Notes: generated from the letters alone by a model not told the origin. Shown: positions 25,280-36,569, counted from the first letter of the stretch. The stretch: DNA of 64,000 bases from Arctopsyche grandis (GCF_051622035.1 NC_135357.1:20636256-20700255); one strand, 5' to 3'. Made by a program: numbers and translations.

Positions 25280-26034
25280 TGTAGGAATCTCGTCGTCGTC
25301 ATCGTCATCGAAACCTTCGAGAATATTCCGCAACAACAAAATACATCGAGCGGAACAGCATCAAGCATTCCAGAAAATTCGACGCCTCGACGAAAACAAA
25401 ATTCCTCTCGTACGCGTCAATAACCACTTCCATCAAGCATTCCAGAAAATTCGACGCCTCGACGAAAACAAAATTCCTTTCGTACGCATCAATAAACTAA
25501 ATGCTCGTACGACCACTTCCATCAAGCATTCCAGAAAATTCGACGCCTCGACGAAAACAAAATTCCTCTCGTACGCGTCAATAACCACTTCCACCAAGCA
25601 TTCCAAAAACACTATAAAAGGAGGTACAACCCAAACAAGACCAGTCGACCCACAACAGCAAGCGTCGACACACAGCACCAGACCAGTCGACCCAGAGCAG
25701 CAAGAGTCGACACACAGCAGCAGACCAGTCAACATCCAGCTCCTGACCAGCGACTTGCCGAACATAGCTGAACGCCGAGCCAGCGACACTCTACCATATC
25801 CAGCGACTTGCCGAACATAGCTGAATGCCGAGCCAGCGACACTCTACCATATCCAGAGACCGCTGAACGACAAACTTTTGCCAACAATTAATCATACTTG
25901 TGTATACGTGTTACTACCAAATAAATACCATATTGAACATAGCTGTATTTAATATCGAACACAGACGAACCTGTCTATAATACATGGCGGACTGGTGGTG
26001 AAGAAGACCTTCACAACAAGACTAGATCCCCATA
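25280..26034 (+). mobile_element. Solo LTR, copy 1 (about 755 bp)
   Basis: Starts TGTAGGAATCTCG like the LTR at 47650 and is flanked by CCTT (25276-25279, 26035-26038), a 4-bp TSD of the same length as that copy. It contains a TATA-box-like ACTATAAAAGG near 25611, AATAAATA poly(A)-type signals near 25920, and about 3.3 copies of a 72-90-bp tandem repeat (25360-25610). The 187-codon frame across it is a fortuitous reading of these repeats. An alternative reading is an LTR ending at 25984 followed by a TGGCGG primer-binding site. Confidence 0.7.
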
Positions 26035-26430
26035 CCTTTAATGTATAAGTAAGCCGATTTTGCCTTGCACTCGGCCAAATTGCTGTAAACGTTACGTGAC
26101 CGCGACGTGTAGGTAGATATGAATAGAAATGTAATAAAATGACATATTTGAAACGGAGTCGTGCAGTGCTGAAGCCGTGCAGTGCTGTTAAGTATGAACA
26201 GACCTTAAATCAAGTAATAAATATTTTTAAAAAAATTTTTTAGTCAAGTTCAAGACTGTAATTAAATAACTTAAACCGGTTTATGAAAATAAAACGAGCA
26301 AAATAGAATAGCATAACGAAATGGTTGAAAATGATACTTGGAACACAATGAGAACAAAAACGATCGCGAAATGTATTTGTATAAATAAATATATAATTTC
26401 TGAATGCGGTATTATATAACAGCCAGAGAA

Positions 26431-26571
26431 TGGCGCTGTCCACACACACGATATCTACTACCGATATTTTCAATATTTTCCATATCCAGTTCCTAAATAG
26501 CAACCACAGGTTGCAATATTGGAACTGGATATGGAAATCGTATGTAGATATCGTGTGTGTGGACGGCGCCA
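26431..26571. mobile_element. Fold-back element (141 bp)
   Basis: 28-bp inverted arms with one mismatch (TGGCGCTGTCCACACACACG... at the left, its complement at the right), plus a second inner inverted pair TTCCATATCCAGTTCC (26478-26493) and GGAACTGGATATGGAA. A possible imperfect 8-bp TSD is AATGGCGC/AATGGCAC. It sits about 350 bases upstream of the GS1-like gene. Confidence 0.7.
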
Positions 26572-26918
26572 ATGGCACTGCTCAAAGTGAGAACCTCAGC
26601 ATTCTCTATTACTATGATTTTCATTTAGGTTTTCATTCCAATCAACGTAATCCTATAAAATACTAAAAACAAAAGAATGTTTACAGATGAATGTAGTTCT
26701 GTAATTACTTGGAGATGCTATGCGTCGTGGAGAAAGTTATCAATTCAAATTGGAATTTAAAAGAGAATGTAGGCCAAGGACGTAGTTTGAACTGTTTAGT
26801 TGAATGCGAATCAAAACAATGCGAGTGACGTTAGTGTGAATAGTTGCCGACCAGCGATCGTCGGTGGTGGTAGTGGTTTGTTAGGCAGTAGTGAGCTAAA
26901 ACGGTTCCAATTTCGAAA

Positions 26919-28691
26919 ATGGGTTTGTGGCGCGGCATCCGATGGACGGCTTCAGCAGCCACAACACGCTTCCGACCCGTTTCACACGTCTTATTTGACA
27001 TGGATGGAGTAATTATAGGTCTTCGGGCGATCTTACTTCTCGCTCCTTTTCCAACTCCGTTCTGAAAACTCGAACAACTGTTATTGTACGATTGCTTACA
27101 TAATCTGATTGTTGTACAATTCTACAATGTCACATTCGAACTTACTAAATTGCCATTGATGTCTATCCACTATATCTAGCTCGTTGCGAATAACTTTCAC
27201 TTTACCCAAAAATCCTTGCATATTTATCAATCATATTTTACCATATACATATTGTTCAAGTCGCGTTAATTGTCGAATTTCTTTAAATATTTCAACTTTG
27301 GTTTTACGGTACTCTCATTATGCATACCTTTCGTGTCAGCCAATTATATGTGCTAAAAATTGCACTAGTGAAAGTGGGTTTCGAGAAATTAGCATAAGGC
27401 AGAAAGAGTTCGATTGATGACGATTTTATCGAATGTAGATAATTTCGCAAGCGATTATTCGTTATCTACATGTTGTATCTTTTTTCGACAGTTTATTTTG
27501 CGGATATGCCATAGTAACTGCAGTAATTCATTGAAGGCAAAATTTTGTGGTATTCAGATTTGATCAAACTGTAATAATTTGTTACAATGATGTAGAGTTG
27601 ATGAACTTGAACCAATTATTTATTTTTAGACGAGAGTAGAATAATCAGCCAAATATTGTATAACAAACTTTATATAATGTGCATATGTCTGCATTTTAAT
27701 TTAATCACTTTTGATTACTATATACATATTTCAGAACTTCTGTTCAGAATTATTCACACATAATCCTCGAGTTGTTGAGAATTGTTTACAGGTTATTATA
27801 ATCTTACTATTTTAATTTTAATGTTACAGATACAGAACATATTTATGAAAAAATTGTTGCAACAATTGCTAATAAATATGGCAAGTCATATCCGCGGGAT
27901 GTTAGACTTCAAATTATGGGTACAACTGAACAAAGAACTTCCGAAATCGCTTGTAAAGAATTGAAATTGCCAATAACTCCTCAGCAATTTCACATTCAAA
28001 TGAAAGAACTGGGTAATCAAATGTTAAGGGATGCGCCACTAATGAAAGGTAATTCATATATGCACTATGAAAAATTTATTGATATATGCAATACTCGTTG
28101 TTTGTTTTCGATATTCCTTTGTGATAAAATTTATAATGAAATGTTAGTGAATTTTTTTAATGAATGTATGTATAAGAATAAATATTGGTTATTTTTTCAA
28201 TTACAGGTTCCAAACGATTAATAGAACACTTGTATGCAAGTAATGTACCAATAGCTCTGGCAACAAGCTCTGGAAAGGAAAGTGTAGAAGCAAAAACTTT
28301 AAATTATTTAAAACTTTTCGATTCCTTTCATCACAAAGTAATGGGCAGTTCGGACTCTGAAGTTAAATTTGGCAAACCTCATCCTGATATATTTTTAATC
28401 TGTGCATCAAGGTTTCCTGAAAATCCAAATCCAGAAAACGTAGGTTTTTACTCAATGCTACACTATTATAATATTGTATTTAATTCGATATTAACGTAAT
28501 GATGGTTTCAGTGTCTAGTTTTTGAGGATGCGCCTAATGGAGTGGAGGCTGCATTGGCTGCTGGCATGCAAGTTGTAATGGTACCCGATCCTACATTAGA
28601 AAAGTCTTTAACAAAAAGGGCAACTCTTTTACTCAACACTTTGGAAGAATTCAAACCTGAAGAATTTGGTTTACCGCCGTTTAAGTCATAG
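26919..28691 (+). CDS. GS1-like / pseudouridine-5'-phosphatase (HAD family), 4 exons
   Basis: Exons 26919-27018, 27830-28048, 28207-28439 and 28512-28691. All introns are GT...AG and the phases join cleanly, giving 243 aa. The HAD hydrolase motifs are complete: nucleophile FDMDGVI (about residues 26-32), the ATSSG Ser motif, the Lys in GKPHPD, and FEDAPNG with the metal-binding Asp. The segment [12 protein letters not shown] and the end PEEFGLPPF are hallmarks of the PUDP/GS1-like subfamily, which dephosphorylates pseudouridine 5'-phosphate or similar small phosphates in the cytosol. The start at 26919 is chosen because an in-frame TGA lies 27 bases upstream. The N-terminal extension (about 24 aa, rich in Arg/Thr/Ala) is longer than in human PUDP (228 aa). 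An AATAAA lies just after the stop. The substrate is inferred from family. Confidence 0.93.
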
Positions 28692-29394
28692 TTATAAATA
28701 AAATTTTCAAATTTCCTTTCAAGTGACAAGTTTCGTGAATATTTTCAATTTCATAAAACGCTAAGTTTTATTTTCTTTGACATTTTTAGTATATTTATCA
28801 AACTTTTTGACATTGGATACAAGGTGTCTGTACAAAATCTAGAATTTGAGAATATCTATATATAGATTTATACATATTGAAATTATGAAGAATCCTTATT
28901 TTTAAGATTTTGTGAACATATTTGATATGAATTTACAGTTTTGCTGTATTAAATGTATAATTTTTTTTATATTCTGACTAGTCATATGTTAAAAATTTTG
29001 CATAAAATTGTAGTTTTTTAGTAGAAAACCAAGTCTAAGTTTTTATTTTTTATCAAAATTTTTAAATCTCGGTGAAATTAAGTGCATATGTACATAAATT
29101 TACGTTTCGTGATCTTTTTTAAAATATGTATGTATATATGAAGACATCATGTAAAATTTACTAAGCGGAGTTCATGTCTAATAACTTAAAACAAGGACCA
29201 TATATTTTGAGTACTTAGAAGATGGGACTGACCCAGATTCCAGGTTTTATTCAGAAATTCTATAAATTTAATTGAGTTCATATTTACCATTTATAGTTTT
29301 GTAAATTTTTGCGATTTGAGATTTGTTTGCAGGCCACATGTTGGGTGGCGAGCATAGATTATGGATCAATAATATATTTTTATTTTTAAAAATC
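28692..29394. other. 3' flank of the GS1-like gene, no further gene
   Basis: An AATAAA a few bases past the stop probably ends the transcript. The rest is AT-rich without a supported feature. Confidence 0.5.
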
Positions 29395-29465
29395 AGTCAA
29401 AATCTCGAGGTAGAATTTTTGCATGGTCACAAATTTTCATCTATTGTTACTACATACATACATAT
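29395..29465 (+). repeat. Dispersed repeat 3' module, copy 1
   Basis: The segment GTCAAAATCTCGA... through ATCTATTGTTACTACATAC matches 37447-37511 in order (CATGATCATAAAACTTCATC there, CATGGTCACAAATTTTCATC here). It looks like a shared 3' end of a repeat family. Confidence 0.6.
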
Positions 29466-29716
29466 GTACATATGTATGTACGTAGATCAAGTAAATGCCA
29501 AGCTAAAATTGTCCATGTGAACTTACCTAGATGATTTAAAAATATTACAATTGGAAATTATTAAAATAAAAATAATGCTTTATAAAGCAAAATATTATCA
29601 TGGCAGCTGATAATACAAGTACAAATAAAAACAAAGCAAAAAACTTGTAACTTTGAAATACAATAAACGTTTGTCTAGTTATTTATGTGTAATTCATATT
29701 TTATTTTATTTTAAAC

Positions 29717-30030
29717 TAGCTGAACCCGGCATGCGTTGCAATGCCACAATAACGCATGAAATTCCCGTTCCCGTTCCCATGTGTCGGAAAAACGCAGGCA
29801 GCGAACACATGTAAAACAATTCAATTGTTTGTTTATTTTACCTTAACAACGCAACAATGCGTTGCAATGACACTCATTCCCATTTTTCCCGTTTTTGGGC
29901 GATTTTTTTTCACAATAATCTTCCCAGACATGCATACAACAAATCCTGAAAGTTCCGTCGTAATCGGTTGAGTAGTTTAGGAGCCTATTCGAGACAGACA
30001 GACATTCATTTATATATACATATGTATATA
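29717..30030 (+). repeat. Dispersed 'CCCGGC' insect repeat
   Basis: Begins CTAGCTGAACCCGGCATGCG and ends GTCGTAATCGGTTGAGTAG, then TTTAGGAGCCTATTCGAGAC, then a GACAGACA and TATATA tail. This organisation resembles widespread insect repeats often linked to RTE-type LINE 3' ends. The family call is inference. The 71-codon frame inside is not a gene. Confidence 0.55.
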
Positions 30031-30066
30031 GATTATATTATACCTTAATTTTTCATTTTATGTGTT

Positions 30067-30305
30067 GTTATAGTTTATTGTTGTATTTAATTAATTTCAC
30101 TGTAGTGTATTTATGTATATAAATTAATATGAAATATATTTTTATTAATTAGCAACGATATCAATTGGAATAACGTCATCACTTTTATTTACTTTATTTT
30201 TTACATATTTTGAATTTTTTTTTTTTTACTAAAATGAGTCAAGGGGGGGGGGGCGGATTTTCAAATTTGCACCGGGGCCCGAATTTTCTCTCTACGGCCC
30301 TGTAC
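30067..30305 (+). repeat. Dispersed repeat, intact (no LTR) copy
   Basis: Matches the sequence on both sides of the solo LTR at 47650-48686: TTTATTGTTGTATTTAATTA on one side, GTATTTATGTATATAAATTA on the other. Further on, CGGGGCCCGAATTTTCTCTC corresponds to 48753. This copy carries no LTR and serves as a pre-insertion reference. Confidence 0.75.
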
Positions 30306-30545
30306 ACACATACATATGTATATCCTTATAATTATAATTTTGATTCATAAAAATTAATAGATTGTGTTTAGAATTAGTAACAATGAAAGCATTTTTATGA
30401 AGGAATTTTTTTGTTATGATCAAATAAATTTGATAAAGTGATAATAATTCGAATGTAATTATGGATATTTTTTATTTACAAAGTAAAACATTAACTTCAT
30501 TTCAGTTTCAAAACATAAATAATTTGGATTCATTCTACAGATTAT

Positions 30546-31692
30546 CTATTTAACGGCTAAGGCTTTCACTTGATCAAACACTTCCTGTGCAGTTTTGTTT
30601 GTGAGTGATGCGCTCGATTCTTTTCCCATTTCTGCAATCATAAATATATAATTCGTGAAATTCTACATTATAAGTTCATTGAATTTAAAACATATTAAGT
30701 ATATTAACTTACCATATCTAGCCCAAACGCGAGGCTGCACTCCTGAACACTCCCTGATGAGAATCGGGAACTTCGGATTGGCTTTCTTCAATTCTACATA
30801 GTGTTTCGTTATGAATTCTCTGCAAATTTCAATACGGAAGATATTACGATTTTCGTATGTAAATCACTAAAAAATGACAGTAAATTTATCTAAATAAATT
30901 TGATCATAATGACCACATGAATGTTGATTTCTCAGCTAAATTCTATCCACCCAAAGTATTATAATTAATATTTATTTATTTATTTTAAACAGACCATTGT
31001 GGCATAACAGGAATTCCTAAAGCGCCACAATGGTCAAAAAATGTAATGTAATGTTGTGTCAGTGTCAACAGAGTATAGTTACACTACACTGGTTAGTGGC
31101 GCTTTGTCTACTTGCTGGGACCATGATTTCAAATTTTGACAGAAACCGAAAATTGAATGTTTAGTTTTCTCAATGACCATGTTTAAGTATCTAGCTACTG
31201 ATGAAATCTTATAAAATATTATATCATTTTTAAATTAAGATCAACTGTCGGAATTTGCCGATTTTTTCTGTTAGAAGTTAAGGCGGCTCATTCACCTTAA
31301 CCTAAAAAAGGCCTTGTAATGATTCTTTCTTTCATTGCCATTACCTTTTAAAAATATTTGCCATGATAAAGTAACTATATAACTAATATATAATTAAAAA
31401 AACCTATATTATAATAGCATTGGATATTCGCATTTTTCTTGTCCAAAGATTGAGGATTATCAATCAAAAACGTAAAATCGACTATGTAAGATTTTAGTTT
31501 GGTTTTGGTTTTTAAATATTTATTACAATTAATATTGTTAAAGCAATATATTGATATGTAAATAGCCATCGGCAAAGAAAATGTTTAAATATATGATTAA
31601 TTTTATGAAAATGAGTACCTAACTCCAGCAGAATGAGGACCCGTTTGACAAAGATGAAGCCTTAATTCGCGCAGTGGACCTGAGAACCGCAT
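30546..31692 (-). CDS. NDUFA2: NADH dehydrogenase [ubiquinone] 1 alpha subcomplex subunit 2 (complex I B8), 3 exons
   Basis: Minus-strand exons 31692-31619, 30819-30713 and 30631-30546 with GT...AG introns and matching phases give 88 aa. The product is a small accessory subunit of mitochondrial complex I with a thioredoxin-like fold, on the matrix arm. The family signature is clear: [19 protein letters not shown], then [20 protein letters not shown], then QPRVWARY. The two Cys residues known as a redox pair in this family are present at positions 15 and 49. The length is slightly below the usual ~99 aa because the N-terminus starts close to the domain. It is convergent with the GS1-like gene, about 1.9 kb apart. 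Confidence 0.95.
31000..31600. other. Inside NDUFA2 intron 1 (800 bases), no internal gene
   Basis: AT-rich intron sequence. A local inverted pair (CCATTGTGGC near 31003, GCCACAATGG near 31024) forms a small hairpin. Confidence 0.5.
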
Positions 31693-32239
31693 ATTGTCGA
31701 AACTTTTGACGTATAACTATAACTATACGATCAAAAGCGCACTTTACATAACAAACTGACACTCAGTCTTACCAACTTATAACCTATGCTACTGTGGATC
31801 TAATCTTGGTCTAAATCACTTTTTATTGAACTAGTAATAAAAGAGATTACCGAGTCAAAAGTATATTTCTGTCGCACACATTATAATAAAATAGGGACAA
31901 TGGCTTTTAATTACGTAATAAATAAAACGCTAAAAATATTTTCATTACATATTTAATCTATTATTTTATCACTCAGTCGACTATGTCCATTAGAAGAGGG
32001 GACATTTAAAAAAATGCCTTTTGGAAGTGAATGCAGGGCAGTCTCTATTACACAAAATACAAATATTATATGACCAGTTTATGACTACATATATACAGAC
32101 CCACGACTGGAAGTTCTTACCACTAGCGTAAAACTCGTTTTTTGTCGATTTTGTTAAATTTTAGAACAGGAAATGAAACAAAACTTCTTATTATACACGC
32201 ATAATATATTCATCAATAATATTTACAAAAAAAAAACTG

Positions 32240-32533
32240 TAATTAACTTAATATTTAGTTGTCCCTCCCCTATTTGTTATAACAGCCCGAATTGATCTCT
32301 ATGCATGACTGTATTGTTTTTTGATTTTTGAATTATTTTTCCATGTATTTATTATTTTTTCTTTTAAATTATCTAACGTAGTATTAGGGCTGTTATAAAA
32401 AATACTTTTTAATACCCCCAACAAATTTCAATCGGATTTAAATCCGGTGAATTACCTGGCCATAACAAAATTCGAATATTTTTTGTGGTCAGGTAGTTGT
32501 TAATTGTTTTGGCCGTGTGACATCTTGCATAAA
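32240..32533 (-). pseudogene. Tc1-like transposase, C-terminal part
   Basis: Minus-strand reading with frame breaks shows a recognisable 'WPGNSPDLNPIE' equivalent (the segment holding the third catalytic position), complementary to 32430-32465. It is the downstream half of the gene whose N-terminus lies at 35667. The TRIM insertion at 32539-34881 falls just before the second catalytic region. Stops show it was also degraded by point mutation. Confidence 0.75.
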
Positions 32534-32667
32534 AATGTTGTGGCGGCTCGCTTATACGACATGGTCGAGTTTGGTTGCCTTCCTGCGAGTGGGGACCAAC
32601 CCGGCTGGGTTCGGAGAGCCGCTACTCACTCTGTCTTCAGCTGTCATATAATAAACACGTGCATTAA

Positions 32668-33953
32668 CACATAGGATACCACGGGCTATTGCTAAAGAAA
32701 CAGGCGTGCGGCGGGGAGAATTTGCGCTAATCTTTGCATAAAACTGTAACTGTTTAAAATGTCATATCTCTTTTACCAGTAAACGTATAAAAGTGAAATT
32801 TGAAATGCAGTTTCGTATGGACTATCTTAAAATTTCGTAATTGTAAAATCAGTAAAAGTCAAACTGTGAGTCGCGTACTAATAAAATAAATAATTAAAAT
32901 GTGTATAAATATGGCAAATATACATATTTTATAAATAAACAAAAAAAATGTAGCAGCAGTGAACCTTTGTGTAACAAAAACAACAAATGTCGTTATTTGA
33001 AACCTATAAATACAATGCAGTCAGATGCAATTCCATATGCGCTTTGGAATTGCCGACATCGAACAAGGTTAATCCTCTTTCGTCATAAATAACAATATCA
33101 GTGAGAGAATTTTAGGACATCGGCAAAATCTAAGAGGAACATAAAACAGATGTGAGAAAAAAAAAGGTCCCCCCAAAATGTGTTTATTACCTAGTGCAGT
33201 GGTTAGTAACCAGGAGTCAAGTGTAGGCAATAAATTACCGAAGAAATATAAAAGGGCACATAGTAAACAATGGTGATATTTTCTTCAGAACATGAATATA
33301 AAAAAAAATCAAACATATTTATTCAACTAAAAACACAAAAAAAGCATTCACCCAGCAAACTGCACCCCTTATGTAGATATTCACATTTGATTGATTGGTA
33401 GATATTTCCACAATATTTATTTAAAAGTTTCCTTTATATTATAATATATTATCGATAAACTCACTTAATGGTTTTTGATAGTATTACATATTTTTATTAT
33501 TTACACACACACACGTTATTTAAACACAATATGAAATTCATACACTAATGAAATTTTCGCTGGTTTCGAACCTCTGAGAAGGTCGATGACGATCTGTTCT
33601 ATTATTTTTACAAACCTCCTATACGCTTTAGTTAAATAAAATAAAATTTGAGACATCTTCGGCATAACCAAAGAAATATTTTGTAAATTTAAAGAAATAT
33701 TTGGTACATTTCCTATAGTCCAGTTTCTAACCTTCTAAATTTTTCAATATCGACTTTTTTTAAATTATTTTAGTTAAATATCACCAACGACATCTTTTAC
33801 TAAGCCCCGATATGAATAAATTACAAGAAGTACGAGGTTCAACGTGTTTTTTCTTTATATGAAGTAGGAGTGACGCAACGCACAAATTTGTGCGCACGGT
33901 AGCCAAAGGAAGTTTTTCAAACGCACAAATTTGTGCGCACGGTATCCTGTGTG
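32668..33953. mobile_element. piggyBac-like non-autonomous element (1286 bp)
   Basis: Flanked by TTAA on both sides (32664-32667, 33954-33957), with inverted ends CACATAGGATACC and GGTATCCTGTGTG (one mismatch). Two copies of the 16-bp palindrome CGCACAAATTTGTGCG (33879-33894, 33922-33937), each followed by CACGGTA, form subterminal repeats at the right end. TTAA targeting is characteristic of piggyBac-type transposons. No transposase was seen inside. Confidence 0.88.
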
Positions 33954-34124
33954 TTAACATGCCAGTCGTCTCATTCGTTCATCCTCCATACTGGTGACCC
34001 CCGACATCGAGCCACGCAGCCTCGATCAATTTCAACATGCCGCTCATCCCTGCCTCGCCGCGCCCCCATCGCCATCAACACAGCACGCCGCGGCCCACGG
34101 GTGACAATAAACGAGCAGACACGG

Positions 34125-34149
34125 CTACCTACCTACCTACCTACCTACC
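34125..34149. repeat. (CTAC)n microsatellite
   Basis: Six CTAC units inside the internal region of the TRIM-like element. Confidence 0.8.
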
Positions 34150-34214
34150 GACGTCCAGCCACAACGTCGATGACAGATGCTTAAAAAAATGGGGGAGCGA
34201 ATGAGACGACGATC

Positions 34215-34568
34215 TTGACAGCTGGATGTGGAGTCATGCGCGATCCACTACACATAGAACGGTCATCCAGCACCACAAGACATACACCACCTCAGCACCA
34301 TCATCATCATCAAGGCCCCGTCCGTCCCCACGAGCGTCGTCACGCCGAGACGGCCGGTAGCGCTACAACACCTCCACGAGCCACAACGACTCACAGTCCA
34401 GCTCGGAGTATCATCAACCACATCGATGCCCCTGCCGCCCCCGCCGCCCCACCAACCGACATCAGCCTCGGAAGAGCGGCGCCGCCGCAGCATCGCATCG
34501 GCGCGACCATCGGACCACCCACCGTCCTGCTCGCGACGTCACCGCCCTCGAATCTACCGACCATTTAG
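34215..34568 (+). other. 117-codon open frame in the TRIM internal region
   Basis: An open frame rich in His, Pro, Ala, Thr and Arg, with an HHHH run. It has no CCHC knuckle, protease or polymerase motif. The GC-rich composition contrasts with the surroundings. It is probably a chance frame in element sequence. Confidence 0.3.
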
Positions 34569-34889
34569 GGCGGTACACCTACACAGCGGATGACCCACGT
34601 TAACAATTTTTTTCTCCCCACTCAATAATTTTTTTTCTCTTTGTGTAACAATAATTTTTTTCTTTTGTAAAATTTGTTTCTTTGTAATTTTGGTATCGCT
34701 GATGCTGGGGGGGGGAGTGATGTGGCGGCTCGCTTATACGACATGGTCGAGTTTGGTTGCCTTCCTGCGAGTGGGGACCAACCCGGCTGGGTTCGGAGAG
34801 CCGCTACTCACTCTGTCTTCAGCTGACATATAATAAACACGTGCATTAACATGCCAGTCGTCTCATTCGTTCATCCTCCATAATGTAAT

Positions 34890-35667
34890 TATGTGCATCC
34901 ATCCCTTCTGATTCAAAATAAGGCAAAAGTAAGTTCAACAAATTTTTTTTTGTATTGATTCTGCCCCAATGTACGGGTCTATCCCCTTATGGGTTCAGCC
35001 CCTTTTCCGCTAATAACGGACCACACCATACAGATGCATTATATTTTGTTGTTTGAATGGTGCATTCGTCGCTCAGCTTCTCGGAAGGTAGTCTTCTGAT
35101 GTATTGGACAACATCTGTCATTGTCCTTAGAATTGTTTCATTAGAGAAACAAACCTAAAATGAATGAAAAATTAGTACATAGGAGGTTATCAAGTATTTT
35201 TTAGTTTAATATTAATATTTAAACAATACCTTTTTCCAATCATCAGCAGTCCATTGCTGATGTTCCTGAGCTTTTTTTCATCGTTGGTGTCAATTTTGGC
35301 TTATTTATGGGAGTTCGGCTCTTGACGTTAACTTCACGAAATCTACGTTACACCGTCCTTGTGGAAATATCGATACTCTCTTGGTTCAGAATAGCTTGAA
35401 TACCTTTATTAGGCACCTTACGGTTCTCCAAAGCTATGATGATGATTTTTCGATCCGTTCGCGGTGTGGTTTTTCGTTTTCTCCCACATTTGTCGTATAA
35501 TGTAGCAGTTGGATAAACTCCCGATTGCACCAATTGTGCAATATGGGCTACCGTAGGGTGAGAAACATGAAATTTTTTTGCAATTTGTCTGTAACTATAT
35601 GTCTTTTCACTAATAAGTGTGGCAATGGCCACTTTCACATCTTCTGAAATGGTTTTTTTGGAGCCAT
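34890..35667 (-). pseudogene. Tc1-like transposase, N-terminal and middle part
   Basis: The minus-strand start MAPKKTISEDVKVAIATLI is followed by a helix-turn-helix region (YSYRQIAKKFHVSHPTVAHI) and a GRKRKTTPRTDRKI linker, the two-part DNA-binding region of Tc1 transposases. After about residue 106 there is a stop, then further homologous pieces (VNVKSRTPINKPKLTP and, near 35085, RRLPSEKLSDECT) with frame changes. It is broken and non-functional. Confidence 0.8.
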
Positions 35668-36237
35668 TTAAAAAAAAAAGTTTTTGATTAAAAAATCAAA
35701 AAATATATTAAAGCGAACGTAAAAACACAATAAATTATACACAACAATATTAATTTACAACTTATATTTAAAATATTTAAAAATAATTAAACCTTAAGTC
35801 TATTTTTAAGTCAATAATTGTTAATTTACGCAGCGTGTTAACAGGGCGAAAACTGACCGTGAACTGATTCTTTGTTTCTTTCATCCCCAGTTTCAAAATT
35901 TTCGGTTTTTTTCACCACGACATGTGGATTGCTATTCAATCTATCTACCAGTGTTAAAATAAATACGTGTTTCCCACATGTTTGTCAAATTTGTCACAAG
36001 TTTCGCAACCTGTCATGGGTCTGTACATACATATTCAGTAATCAAAAAGCAAAAACATACATAAGTGTTCAGTAATCAAAGAGTATCAAAAGCAAGACTT
36101 GCTTTGTATTTATGAAGGTATATATGACTTGCTTTGTGTTTCATGTGAGCGCTTCCACAAATTTTGAATTTGAGTATATACGAAAAAAATCATACTTTTG
36201 GTTCTTTGATTTCCTGTCAATGCTTTAACTCGGTGGT

Positions 36238-36300
36238 TCTTAGCCTTTTCGAAGTCACGGTGCACTTTTGATCATGAGAAAAAATGGCGGTGCACCAGAA
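36238..36300 (+). repeat. hAT-like terminal fragment
   Basis: CGGTGGTTCTTAGCCTTTTC with a repeated CGGTGCAC resembles the CAGNGGTTCTCAACC-type ends of hAT elements. No matching right end or TSD was found. Confidence 0.35.
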
Positions 36301-36569
36301 TTAAATGGTCGAAAAATGAATATGCGCACATATTTTTTATTTCAAATTAAACAAATTACATAACAGTTAAAGAATAAAAACGGATATGATCAACCCATGA
36401 CTTTATCTATGTATTTGAGGAATATAAGAAGGTCACAAACCAAAATTCGATATTGAACCGTACAGACACATTCACACATACCGGCAGCATTATGAAATAC
36501 TAATAGCTCTGACAATATTTTCTATACAAATTGAGCGCAAATGTATGGAAACTTGCACAAGACAAAAGT

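Larger units (their letters stand above)
24627..26205 (-). mobile_element. PIF/Harbinger element interrupted by a solo LTR
   Basis: Inverted ends AGGTCTGTTCATAC on both sides, followed by further related sequence (GACTTCAGCA / GGCTTCAGCA). The 3-bp TSD is TAA (24624-24626, 26206-26208), as expected for PIF/Harbinger. Without the LTR and its TSD the element is only about 0.8 kb, so it is an internally deleted, non-autonomous copy that keeps only the transposase N-terminus. Confidence 0.85.
32539..34881 (+). mobile_element. TRIM-like miniature LTR retrotransposon
   Basis: Two 161-base LTRs (TGTGGCGGCTCGC... to ...CATCCTCCAT) bound a 731-base internal region. The 3' LTR is 34721-34881. The 5' LTR is split by a TTAA element into 32539-32667 and 33958-33989, and its two parts also sum to 161. 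The 5-bp TSD is AATGT (32534-32538, 34882-34886). A primer-binding-like TGGTGACCCCCGAC starts two bases after the 5' LTR, and a G-rich polypurine tract (about 34706-34720) precedes the 3' LTR. It has no gag or pol motifs, so it is non-autonomous. Confidence 0.92.
32103..35855 (-). mobile_element. Tc1-like relic hosting nested insertions
   Basis: Transposase pieces on the minus strand at both ends (35667-34890 and 32530-32240) are split by a miniature LTR element. Weak inverted ends are visible: GCGTAAA-type sequence near 32127, and CAGTTTTCGCCCTG then TGCGTAAA read inward from 35855. No clear TA duplication remains. The boundaries are approximate. Confidence 0.6.

Noticed and set aside
25257-25820. 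187-codon open frame with repeated motifs, resembling a repeat protein
   Set aside because: It lies within a solo LTR and reads its tandem repeats. The overlapping opposite-strand frame is equally long.
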